From: JBGPIK01 sp041484845
GTDB taxonomy: Bacteria; Desulfobacterota; Binatia; UBA9968
DNA: 6,093 bases
Direction of reading: 5' to 3'
Assembly (NCBI GenBank): GCA_041484845.1
Contig: JBGPIK010000410.1
Location: 1 to 6,093, forward strand
Shown here: piece by piece, positions 1 through 5,931 of the stretch
Position numbering within the stretch: position 1 is the first letter of the stretch
Layout of the letters: every line of letters starts with the position of its first letter
Translations under genes and position numbers: made by a program
The notes under the pieces: generated by a model
The model's database searches: none
What the model was told of the DNA's origin: nothing
Seen by the model: the letters and a program-made list of their open reading frames with translations, nothing else

Positions 1-930
1 GTTTGCATCTTGGTTTTTGCGGCCATCTTTGCCGATTTCCTGGCCAACGATAAACCTTACTATCTATCCTATCGAGGTAAGACTTATTTCCCCGTATTCC
101 GCAGCTATCTGGTCGGCGCCGGCCTCAGCCAGTGGCCGGCGTAACTGCTAAATGTAAATTTTAAAAAACTCGGCGGCTCTGAGGCGATTTTTCCGCCGAT
201 TCCCTACCGCCCCGGCAATATCGATCTTCTTGCTCCCTATGGAACGCCTTCCGCAAGACACTGGTTTGGCACGGATAGACTTGGGCGTGACATCATGGCG
301 GGAATGATTCACGGCTCACGGATTTCGCTTTCAATCGGATTCGTGGCGGTGGGCATCGCCGTCGTCATCGGCGTCATTCTCGGTGCGCTCGCCGGCTACT
401 TCGGCTCGTGGGTGGATTTAATCATCTCCCGGTTGTTTGAAATCATGCTATCGATCCCGACGTTCTTCCTGCTGATCACGGTCGCGGCGCTCTTGCCGCC
501 AAGCATTTTTCTCACGATGGCGATCATTGGCGCGACCAGCTGGGTGGGCATCGCGCGTTTTACCCGCAACGAGTATTTAAAAATCCGCAATCTGGATTAC
601 GTGACCGCGGCCATCGCCCTGGGAGTTTCGAACCGCAAAATCATGTTTAAGCAGATCCTGCCGAATGCGCTCGCGCCCGTCATTGTTTCAGTCGTCCTTG
701 GGATTGCCGGCGCGATTCTTGTCGAGTCCAGTTTGAGCTTTCTCGGCATCGGCGTGCCCGCCGAACTTGTGACCTGGGGCTCGATACTGCACGAAGCCAG
801 CAGCGCGACCTTTGCCTGGTGGTTGGCGGTGTTTCCCGGGGCGGCGATTTTTATCACCGTGCTTGCCTATTATCTCGTTGGTGAAGGGCTGCGTGAAGTT
901 CTCGATCCGCGTTTGCGGGGCTTGCGCTAG
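1..930 (+). pseudogene. Peptide-type ABC transporter permease (DppC/OppC/YejE-like), 5'-truncated by window, interrupted by in-frame stop
   Basis: Inner-membrane permease of a peptide/nickel-type ABC importer. One reading frame runs from base 1 to the TAG at 928-930, but a TAA at 142-144 breaks it. Before the stop, the peptide ends a membrane helix and continues into a periplasmic loop (ADFLANDKPYYLSYRGKTYF) like that of YejE-type permeases. After it come the family signature GTDRLGRD (268-291), about five hydrophobic helices, the EAA-type cytoplasmic loop (about 598-666, ending in ILPN) and the usual C-terminal DPRLRGLR. The first ATG after the stop is at 295. It has no good Shine-Dalgarno site and would skip helix 1 and GTDxxGRD, so restarting there is unlikely to give a working permease. 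The stop falls in a length-variable loop, and similarity to the family continues in the same frame on both sides, so this is a point nonsense change rather than a frameshift. A sequencing or assembly error remains possible. The family call is sure; loss of function is probable only. Confidence 0.75.
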
Positions 931-943
931 GAACGCTATTTCT

Positions 944-966
944 GTTAAGTCGGTGCCGAGCTTAAC
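944..966 (+). other. Small stem-loop between permease and binding-protein genes
   Basis: GTTAAG (944-949) is perfectly complementary to CTTAAC (961-966), with TCG/CGA able to pair inside the loop. It lies 14 nt after the permease stop and just upstream of the next gene's ribosome binding site. No T-run follows, so a rho-independent terminator is not supported. It could be an RNA processing or attenuation structure, or chance. Confidence 0.3.
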
Positions 967-978
967 CACATCCGTGTT

Positions 979-984
979 AGGAGA
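979..984 (+). promoter_or_regulatory. Ribosome binding site deciding the binding-protein start
   Basis: AGGAGA lies 7 nt before ATG 992. This favours 992 over the in-frame ATG at 812, which lies inside the permease reading frame and would put about 60 unrelated residues in front of the signal peptide. Confidence 0.85.
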
Positions 985-991
985 ATTTTGC

Positions 992-1972
992 ATGAAGCGC
1001 TTGAGCCTCTTTGCCCTCGTGCTGGCGGTTTTTCCGTTCCCGATCTCGCTCCACGCCCAAATCAACAAACCAATCTACGTGTCTTTGCCGGGGCCGGGAA
1101 ACGTGCAGCATCTCGCCTATGTTGTCGCCAAGGAGAAAAAATTTTACGACGAGATGGGGCTGTCGAACGTGAATATCGTTGTGTTGCGCGGCAACGCGAT
1201 GAACGTTCAAGCGTTGATTTCCGGCAGCGTGCATTATTCGTCCGCCTTCGGGCCGTCGATGCAGGCGATGTTTCGCGGCGAACCGATCCGAATTCTTCTG
1301 CAAATCTTCAATCAGATTCCTTTTGGATTGATTACCCGACCGGAAATAAAGCGGCTGGAAGATTTGAAAGGGCAGAAGATTGCCGTCACCTTCGGCGGCT
1401 CAACTTATAGCGTGCTGCAGGCGCTGTTCGCCAAATATGGCTACAACGAAAAATTCGCCGAGTATTTGAATATCCCGGATAATGAAGGAAAGGCGATTGC
1501 GTTGATGCAAGGACGCGCGGTGGCGGCGTTGATGGCGCCACCGACGGATCGGCCGCTGCTGAAGGCGGGCATGAAACGGTTGATTTACCTTGGCGATGAG
1601 TTCAAAAACGTGCCCTTCAGCGCGTTGCAGGCAACCGCCAAACAGATTCAGGACGAACCGGACATGACCCAACGAATCGTTAATTCTGTCGTCAAGGCGC
1701 TCTATTGGATTCGCGCCAACCGCGAGGGTACCATCGATATTATTCAGAAACAGGGAAGGTTGGATCAACGTGAAATCGCCGCGTCGCTTTACGATCTTAT
1801 GCGCGACGCCTTTGTTCCAGCGCTCAGTCCGGAAGGCATCTATAAACGCGCGGAATTGGAGTTCGCGGTTTTGAAAGAGCGTCCCAACTTCAAACCGGAG
1901 CAGTTTGTCGACGACCGTTTCTACAAAGCCGCACTCAAGACGTTGGCGCGCGAACCGGGCGCGAGAATGTAA
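992..1972 (+). CDS. NMT1/THI5-like ABC transporter substrate-binding protein, secreted
   Basis: 326-residue periplasmic solute-binding protein of the NMT1/THI5-like group, relatives of SsuA/TauA, which bind sulfonates, nitrate, pyrimidine precursors or aromatic acids. The start is fixed by AGGAGA at 979-984 and by a clear signal peptide: KR near the N-terminus, a hydrophobic core, and probable cleavage after LHA (residue 22). The mature protein begins with the first beta strand (PIYVSLPG), then an AYVVAKEKKFYDEMGL helix typical of the family. The hallmark DLKGQKIAV starts at residue 124 and is followed by a GGSTYSVLQ ligand-loop region. There is no lipobox cysteine, so the protein should be soluble. 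No SsuB/SsuC-type ATPase or permease is visible nearby. The permease upstream belongs to the peptide class, so the transport partner is probably elsewhere. The gene leads a tight unit with the hydrolase and CMD genes. The family is clear; the ligand is unknown. Confidence 0.88.
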   Translation: MKRLSLFALVLAVFPFPISLHAQINKPIYVSLPGPGNVQHLAYVVAKEKKFYDEMGLSNVNIVVLRGNAMNVQALISGSVHYSSAFGPSMQAMFRGEPIRILLQIFNQIPFGLITRPEIKRLEDLKGQKIAVTFGGSTYSVLQALFAKYGYNEKFAEYLNIPDNEGKAIALMQGRAVAALMAPPTDRPLLKAGMKRLIYLGDEFKNVPFSALQATAKQIQDEPDMTQRIVNSVVKALYWIRANREGTIDIIQKQGRLDQREIAASLYDLMRDAFVPALSPEGIYKRAELEFAVLKERPNFKPEQFVDDRFYKAALKTLAREPGARM

Positions 1973-1974
1973 GA

Positions 1975-1979
1975 AGGAG
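1975..1979 (+). promoter_or_regulatory. Ribosome binding site deciding a GTG start for the hydrolase
   Basis: AGGAG starts 3 nt after the binding-protein stop and lies 9 nt before GTG 1989. The in-frame ATG at 1905 would overlap the previous gene by 68 nt and add 28 basic, non-family residues. Confidence 0.75.
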
Positions 1980-1988
1980 AAGAAAACC

Positions 1989-3122
1989 GTGGAAGCCAAA
2001 AGCCGTAGTCTCGAAGATATAAAAAACGACATCGCGCGCCGGGCCGGAAGAATCAATCCATTCGAGCGGGTTATTCCTGAAGAGGTTCACGATCTACTGA
2101 CCCGACTCACGAGTCTCGATCCCGATCTTTGGGGTAAAGAGTGGGGCAAACTGGGAGCGCATCATGAAGGGCTCGCTGCAGAGCTGGAAAAAGAAGGAAA
2201 AAAAGATCAGGCGGGCAAGTCCTATTATCAAGCCTATGAATATTACCGTATCGGCCGCTATCCGGTGCCCAGCAGTCCGGAGAAAATGAACTGCTACAGA
2301 GGCGTTCTGCGCGCATTTCTCAAAGCGGCTCCGTATGTCGAGCCGCCGGCCGAGCGCATCGAGATTCCCTTCGAGGGGAAGAAAGTGGTCGGCTACCTGC
2401 AAATCCCGAGAGAAACCGTTTGTCCGCCGGTGGTGATGCATTGGGGCGGGGTCGATGGTTGGAAGGAAGACCGGCGCAGCAATAGCGAATTGCTGCACAA
2501 AGAGGGAATGGCGACGTTTACGATCGATATGCCTGGGACCGGCGAGAATCCCGTGCTCGGCAATGACCCGCGCGCGGAGCGCACCTTTTCCGCGGCCTTG
2601 GATTACCTCGAGGGCCGCTCCGACATTGACGGCAAGCGGATTGCGGTAATGGGCGGAAGCTTCGGCGGCTACTGGGCGGCGAAGGTCGCGCACGTCGAAG
2701 CTAAACGATTGCGCGGCGCCGTCAACTGGGGGGCGGGCGTCCATCTAACCTTTCAAGAGGAGTGGCTGCGCCCTGCGCTCACCGTTACGGCTTCGCAGTA
2801 CCTAATGGGGCCGGCGAGCTTACTGGATGCGCGCTCGTACATCTTCGGCGCCAAAACGCTTGAAGAGGTGCTGAAAATCGCGCCGACGCTGTCGCTCGTG
2901 ACGCAAGGGCTCATCGATCAACCTTGCGCGCCGCTACTTTGCATCAACGGCAAGGAAGACGATCAGCATCCCGTGCAGGATATCTATTTGCTTCTGGAGC
3001 ACGGCAGTCCCAAGGACGTTCGGATCATGCCGGGCGCAGGGCACATGGGGCGCAAGCCGGGCCAAGGCAACGATGAAGTTCAAGGGATCGTGACCCGTTG
3101 GCTTAGAGAAAGGCTCTCATAA
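1989..3122 (+). CDS. Alpha/beta hydrolase, FrsA / 2,6-dihydroxypseudooxynicotine hydrolase-like
   Basis: 377-residue cytosolic alpha/beta hydrolase with an N-terminal helical cap, starting at GTG. The cap (about residues 25-120) includes SYYQAYEYYRIGRYPVP, resembling the cap of FrsA-like hydrolases and of the nicotine-pathway enzyme 2,6-dihydroxypseudooxynicotine hydrolase, which cleaves a C-C bond. The catalytic domain follows: HWGGVDGWKED at 151-161 forms the oxyanion region, MGGSFGGYW carries nucleophile Ser224, GKEDDQHP holds the probable acid (Asp324 or Asp325), and PGAGHMG supplies His352. All three catalytic residues are present, so it should be active. It lies 16 nt after the binding-protein gene and 12 nt before the CMD gene, so co-transcription and coupled translation are likely. 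The substrate cannot be read from sequence: C-C hydrolysis of a beta-diketone-like or aromatic ketone, or simple ester hydrolysis, are both possible. The fold call is certain; the subfamily is likely. Confidence 0.88.
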   Translation: MEAKSRSLEDIKNDIARRAGRINPFERVIPEEVHDLLTRLTSLDPDLWGKEWGKLGAHHEGLAAELEKEGKKDQAGKSYYQAYEYYRIGRYPVPSSPEKMNCYRGVLRAFLKAAPYVEPPAERIEIPFEGKKVVGYLQIPRETVCPPVVMHWGGVDGWKEDRRSNSELLHKEGMATFTIDMPGTGENPVLGNDPRAERTFSAALDYLEGRSDIDGKRIAVMGGSFGGYWAAKVAHVEAKRLRGAVNWGAGVHLTFQEEWLRPALTVTASQYLMGPASLLDARSYIFGAKTLEEVLKIAPTLSLVTQGLIDQPCAPLLCINGKEDDQHPVQDIYLLLEHGSPKDVRIMPGAGHMGRKPGQGNDEVQGIVTRWLRERLS

Positions 3123-3134
3123 AGGAAAGACGAT

Positions 3135-3683
3135 ATGGCTCGCATCGCCACCATTAACAATAAAGAAGATCTGCCGCCCGAAGATCGCTCGGTTTATGAG
3201 ACGATTGCGCAGAGCCGCGGCGCGGTGAAAGGTCCCTTCGTTGCGTTGCTCCACAGTCCCGAGCTCGCTGCGCGAACGGCGCATCTGGGACGCTATCTGC
3301 GCTTTGAAGGTGTACTCGATAAAAAAGTCGTCGAGCTGGCGACGGTTGCGGCAGCGCGGGAGCTCGAGTGCAAACACGAATGGGCCGCGCATATTATTTA
3401 CGCGCAAGATGCCGGCGTGCCGCTCAAAACCATCCGCGCCATCCATCAAAGAAAAGGCATGGAGCATTTTTCCTCGGAAGATGCGCAAGTCATCAGCTAC
3501 GTTCAGGAGGTTTTGCGCTGGCGCCGCGCCAGCGAATCGACGTTTCAGGCGCTCTACGCCCGCTTGGGCGAACGCGGGCTCGTGGAACTCACCACCACCA
3601 TCGGTTATTACGCGATGCTTGCCTGCGTCCTGAACGGGTTTGACCTGGTGACGACGGACCCGCCGGACGATCTGAAAATCTAG
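3135..3683 (+). CDS. Carboxymuconolactone decarboxylase (CMD/AhpD-like) family protein
   Basis: 182-residue, all-helical, cytosolic protein. AAAGGAAAG at 3121-3129 gives a good ribosome binding site for ATG 3135. The N-terminal part (LPPEDRSVYETIAQSRGAVK) and the central block ELATVAAARELECKHEWAAH (residues 67-86) match CMD-family proteins that act beside aromatic-degradation genes. Glu76, Cys79, His81, Glu82 and His86 sit where the family's active-site residues cluster. Only one cysteine is present there, not the CxxC of AhpD peroxidase-type members. A gamma-carboxymuconolactone decarboxylase-like or other proton-transfer role is therefore more likely than a thiol peroxidase. It lies 12 nt downstream of the hydrolase gene and is the last gene of the unit. 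Its TAG stop is formed by the first bases of the palindromic element at 3680-3863, so its extreme C-terminus may have been altered by the insertion. The reaction is unknown. Confidence 0.85.
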   Translation: MARIATINNKEDLPPEDRSVYETIAQSRGAVKGPFVALLHSPELAARTAHLGRYLRFEGVLDKKVVELATVAAARELECKHEWAAHIIYAQDAGVPLKTIRAIHQRKGMEHFSSEDAQVISYVQEVLRWRRASESTFQALYARLGERGLVELTTTIGYYAMLACVLNGFDLVTTDPPDDLKI

Positions 3684-3737
3684 CAGGCTGCTGAAAAAGA
3701 CTCATATGCTTCGTTGCGCGAAATCGCCTCGCTACAA

Positions 3738-3754
3738 CGTACTGGCTAAGTACG
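3738..3754 (+). repeat. Central hairpin of the palindromic element
   Basis: CGTACT (3738-3743) and AGTACG (3749-3754) form a perfect 6-bp stem with loop GGCTA. A competing stem also exists: GGCTAAG (3744-3750) pairs with CTTAGCC (3761-3767). The two structures share bases and cannot form together. Confidence 0.5.
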
Positions 3755-3767
3755 CCTCCGCTTAGCC

Positions 3768-3790
3768 TGTCCTGAGCGAAGCCGAAGGAT
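3768..3790. repeat. Second short repeat apparently nested in the palindromic element
   Basis: The stretch around GTCCTGAGCGAAGCCGAAGG resembles a 'CCTGAGCGAAG..GAAGGA' repeat that I recall as scattered between genes of several environmental bacteria. Its ends TCCT (3770-3773) and AGGA (3786-3789) are complementary. It interrupts what would otherwise be the right half of the larger palindrome, between CGCT and CGATTTTTCGCG. Confidence 0.4.
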
Positions 3791-3861
3791 CGATTTTTCG
3801 CGCGCCTCGCCTCTGAGATCTTTTTGAGCAGCCTGCAAACAGAGTTTTTCAGCAACCTGCT

Positions 3862-3924
3862 AGAGTTCAATGATCAGAGTTCGATAGAAGTAAAACGTTG
3901 AACCTACAACCTTGAACTTTGAAC
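3862..3924. repeat. Degenerate array of nine 7-bp units
   Basis: In register from 3862 the bases read as nine consecutive heptamers, eight ending in C. Units 1 and 3 are both AGAGTTC. The last four (3897-3924) are GTTGAAC, CTACAAC, CTTGAAC and TTTGAAC. The array ends 17 nt before the -35 hexamer of the SDR promoter. It may be a simple-sequence repeat or a cluster of regulator half-sites. Confidence 0.45.
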
Positions 3925-3941
3925 CCGCCTTTGGCCTTCAG

Positions 3942-3969
3942 TTGACAGGTCGGCAGACTGTTGGATAGT
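3942..3969 (+). promoter_or_regulatory. Sigma70-like promoter of the SDR gene
   Basis: A perfect TTGACA -35 box (3942-3947), a 16-bp spacer and GATAGT (3964-3969, four of six matches to TATAAT). Transcription would start near 3976, giving a leader of about 29 nt before ATG 4005. This supports expression of the SDR separate from the upstream unit. Confidence 0.5.
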
Positions 3970-3990
3970 GTCGCAGCAGAGAATTTTGCG

Positions 3991-3996
3991 AAAGGA
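3991..3996 (+). promoter_or_regulatory. Ribosome binding site of the SDR gene
   Basis: AAAGGA lies 8 nt before ATG 4005, and the encoded protein begins with the first beta strand of the Rossmann fold a few residues later, as expected for SDRs. Confidence 0.75.
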
Positions 3997-4004
3997 ATCA
4001 GGTT

Positions 4005-4775
4005 ATGAAATTGCAACAACAAGTGGCGGTCATTACCGGAGCGGGAAGAAATATCGGCAAGGCCATGGCGCAACTGTTCGCATCTGAAGGCGCTAAAATA
4101 GCGGTTGTTGAGATGCATCAGGGACGGGGCCAGGCCGTCGTCGACGAAATTAACAAATCCGGTCACGAAGCCATGCTCGTGGTTTGTGACGTTGTCAAAT
4201 CGCGTGACGTGCAGGCGATGGTTGACAAAGTCGTAGCGCGCTTCGGCGGCATCGATATTCTCGTCAATAATGCGGCGCTCACCGATCATGCGACCATTCT
4301 CGACAGCGCGGAAGAGGAGTTCGATCAAGTCATCGCGGTCAGCCTGAAAGGACCGTATCTCGTGACAAAATACGTCGCTGCGCAAATGGTCAAGCAGGGC
4401 CGGGGCGGCAAAATACTTAACTTCGGTTCGACCTCGGGCATGATCGGACGTGCCGATGGGATCGCCTATGCTGCGGCCAAGGCCGGCGTGATCAATATGA
4501 CGAAAGCGATGGCGGTGCAGCTCTCACCCTATAGGATTAGAGTGAATTGCATTGTGCCGAACCGTTCCGGCTCTCCGGTCGGCTTCGACGATGACGTTAC
4601 GGGCAGCCGCACGTTTGAAAATCTCGCGGGCCGGCTCGGTACGGCGGACGATCAAGCCAAAGCCGCGTTGTTTCTGGTCAGCGATGATTCTGACTTCATC
4701 TACGGTCACCCGCTAGTGGTCGACGGCGGCGTGATGGCCACGGCGAATTTTCCGAAGAACCAGTTTATTAAATAG
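4005..4775 (+). CDS. Short-chain dehydrogenase/reductase (classical SDR)
   Basis: 256-residue NAD(P)(H)-dependent oxidoreductase of the classical SDR family, of typical length. Motifs in order: cofactor loop TGAGRNIG (11-18); acidic Glu36 at the end of beta-2, favouring NAD(H) over NADP(H); Asp62 in the adenine pocket; NNAA (88-91); catalytic Ser142 in NFGSTSG; and YxxxK with Tyr155 and Lys159. The C-terminus has the expected RVNCIVP, ALFLVSD and VDGG blocks. The fourth catalytic-tetrad position, usually Asn in a VNLKG-like motif, is Ser113 (VSLKG). PN replaces the usual PG after RVNCIV. The gene has its own promoter and ribosome binding site and is separated from the previous unit by repeats. 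It is annotatable only as an alcohol/ketone oxidoreductase; a catabolic role beside the hydrolases is inference. Confidence 0.93.
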   Translation: MKLQQQVAVITGAGRNIGKAMAQLFASEGAKIAVVEMHQGRGQAVVDEINKSGHEAMLVVCDVVKSRDVQAMVDKVVARFGGIDILVNNAALTDHATILDSAEEEFDQVIAVSLKGPYLVTKYVAAQMVKQGRGGKILNFGSTSGMIGRADGIAYAAAKAGVINMTKAMAVQLSPYRIRVNCIVPNRSGSPVGFDDDVTGSRTFENLAGRLGTADDQAKAALFLVSDDSDFIYGHPLVVDGGVMATANFPKNQFIK

Positions 4776-4871
4776 CTGGGAGGAAAATCAGCGGGCTTAG
4801 AACGCGCCCGGCGCGGACGGGAAAAGCAGCCCTCCCCCTTTTTCTACTATCACTTGGCAACCTGTTTTTGT

Positions 4872-4890
4872 CCAGCTTTGAAAAAGCTGG
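4872..4890. other. Perfect 8-bp stem-loop
   Basis: CCAGCTTT and AAAGCTGG pair perfectly around a GAA loop. No T-run follows on either strand; the T-rich stretch 4864-4869 precedes it. It may stop or stabilise the SDR transcript, but a classical terminator is not supported. Confidence 0.35.
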
Positions 4891-4940
4891 GCCGGAGATA
4901 GCCGGTCAGATAACAGAATAGGTGACCTCAATCTTCCACC

Positions 4941-4967
4941 GTGCATTGCCCGATCGGACGATTGCAC
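4941..4967. promoter_or_regulatory. Nested dyad, possible operator
   Basis: GTGCA (4941-4945) and TGCAC (4963-4967) flank the perfect palindrome CCGATCGG (4950-4957). The two symmetry centres differ by half a base. It lies 76 nt upstream of the hydrolase start. The arrangement resembles a regulator-binding dyad, but no regulator gene is present in the window. Confidence 0.25.
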
Positions 4968-5043
4968 ACGAAGGAAAAGCGCTGCCGCTATCAATTGCGC
5001 TTTGGCAATGGTTATGTGGGTGGCGTTAGGATATGACCCTGAC

Positions 5044-5898
5044 ATGGCGCAACCACAGGCCGGCACGCGGCAATCCAAACCTTTCAATGTCCAAGCACCG
5101 GACGGCGTGCGGATCTCCGCTCAAGAATGGGGCAATCCGGACGGACTCGATATCCTGTTGATCCACGGCTTTTCACAAAGCCATCTCTCCTGGTTGCGCC
5201 AGTGCGGCAGTGAGCTGGCAAAAACATTTCGCATTATTACCTACGACATCCGCGGTCATGGCGGCTCGGATAAACCTCTGGACCCGGCCTACTACCGGGA
5301 TCACCGGCGTTGGGCTGGCGAACTGAAAAGCGTGATGGAAGAGGCTAAGCTCAACAAGCCGGTGTTAGTCGGCTGGTCTTATGGAGGTCGGATTATCGCG
5401 GAATATTTGATGGAATACGGCGATAAGAATATCGCGGGAATCAACTTCGTCGCGGCGTTCACCAAAGTAGTTCCGGATCTTCTCGGCCCTGCAGCGCCCG
5501 CCGTATTGAAGATGGCGTCGGAAAACCTGGCGGAAAATATTGAGAACACGCTTTCCTTTCTGAAGTTCTGCACGGCCAAGACCCTGCCTCCGGAAGAGCT
5601 GCAAGTGATGCTTGCCTACAACATGATCGTGCCGCCGCAGATACGCGCTCATCTGCTGGGACGCCCGGCACCCTATGAGTACGCTCTCAAACAGATTACT
5701 GTGCCGGTGCTCGTTAGCCATGGAATGGAAGACCAGGTGGCACTCATCCCTATGGCTCGTTACACCGCCAGTGTTGTTTCACACGCGCAGTCTTCTATTT
5801 ACGAAGGCGTCGGACACATGCCGTTTTGGGAAGCCGCAGCGCGATTCAACAGTGAGTTAGGCGAATTCGTGACCCAATCCAATAAGCTACTGCGATGA
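5044..5898 (+). CDS. Alpha/beta hydrolase (classical, chloroperoxidase/esterase-like)
   Basis: 284 residues from ATG 5044. It has the full alpha/beta-hydrolase layout: LLIHGFSQS with oxyanion His41-Gly42, YDIRGHGGSDKP (a classic family block), nucleophile elbow GWSYGG with Ser112, a variable cap (about 130-210), HGMEDQV with acid Asp230, and EGVGHMPFWE with His258. It is therefore probably an active cytosolic hydrolase acting on an ester, lactone or similar bond; the substrate is unknown. The elbow has Trp before Ser instead of the common His or Phe. Start choice is uncertain. In-frame TTG 5002, ATG 5008 and ATG 5014 would add up to 14 residues but have no nearby Shine-Dalgarno site. ATG 5044 has AGGA at 5028-5031, a rather long 12-nt spacing, and gives the better family N-terminus. 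The gene stands alone after a 268-bp gap and is not homologous in cap architecture to the hydrolase at 1989-3122. Confidence 0.88.
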   Translation: MAQPQAGTRQSKPFNVQAPDGVRISAQEWGNPDGLDILLIHGFSQSHLSWLRQCGSELAKTFRIITYDIRGHGGSDKPLDPAYYRDHRRWAGELKSVMEEAKLNKPVLVGWSYGGRIIAEYLMEYGDKNIAGINFVAAFTKVVPDLLGPAAPAVLKMASENLAENIENTLSFLKFCTAKTLPPEELQVMLAYNMIVPPQIRAHLLGRPAPYEYALKQITVPVLVSHGMEDQVALIPMARYTASVVSHAQSSIYEGVGHMPFWEAAARFNSELGEFVTQSNKLLR

Positions 5899-5931
5899 AA
5901 TAAGTATATCAAGTCAGGGTTGACGATAGGG

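Larger units (their letters stand above)
3680..3863. mobile_element. MITE-like palindromic repeat element with CTAG at both ends
   Basis: The left end CTAGCAGGCTGCTGAAAAA (3680-3698) matches the reverse complement of the right end (3845-3863) at 18 of 19 positions. A second right-hand arm at 3819-3836 matches the left arm 3683-3700 at 17 of 18. The interior continues as an imperfect palindrome, with 3683-3727 pairing loosely with 3791-3836. There is no coding capacity. CTAG at both outer ends could be a 4-bp target duplication or simply the tips of the inverted repeat. From memory, similar 'GGCTGCTGAAAAA...AAGTACGCCTCCGC' palindromes recur between genes in many Deltaproteobacteria-like genomes. 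The double right end suggests a nested or partly duplicated copy. As RNA, the hairpin could also end or stabilise the upstream transcript. Confidence 0.65.
4776..5043. other. Intergenic region without a recognisable gene
   Basis: This 268-bp gap has no open frame with protein-like content on either strand. It holds a GC-rich 5-bp hairpin CGCGC/GCGCG (4803-4815), a stem-loop at 4872-4890 and a dyad at 4941-4967. I found no convincing sigma70 promoter for the downstream hydrolase gene. Confidence 0.6.

Noticed and set aside
295..930. Permease restart at ATG 295 as an intact shorter gene
   Set aside because: There is no clear Shine-Dalgarno site, and the protein would lack the first helix and the GTDxxGRD block.
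812..991. Upstream in-frame ATG extension of the binding protein
   Set aside because: It overlaps the permease frame, lacks family residues and would bury the signal peptide; AGGAGA points to ATG 992.
1400..2056. Long minus-strand open frame opposite the binding-protein gene
   Set aside because: It mirrors the codon structure of the well-supported + strand gene; the peptide has no family-like blocks and no ribosome binding site was apparent.
2094..2744. Long minus-strand open frame opposite the hydrolase gene
   Set aside because: It is a shadow of a gene with a complete catalytic triad; its own translation is of low complexity and unrecognisable.
3867..4385. Minus-strand open frame opposite the SDR start and promoter
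   Set aside because: It runs antisense to conserved SDR motifs and ends in repeat DNA; nothing in it resembles a protein family.
4872..4890. Stem-loop as a rho-independent terminator
   Set aside because: No T-run follows the stem on either strand, and it is 97 nt past the SDR stop; kept only as a stem-loop.
4797..5087. Minus-strand open frame across the 268-bp gap
   Set aside because: Irregular composition, no domain-like pattern, and it runs into the hydrolase gene; treated as chance.
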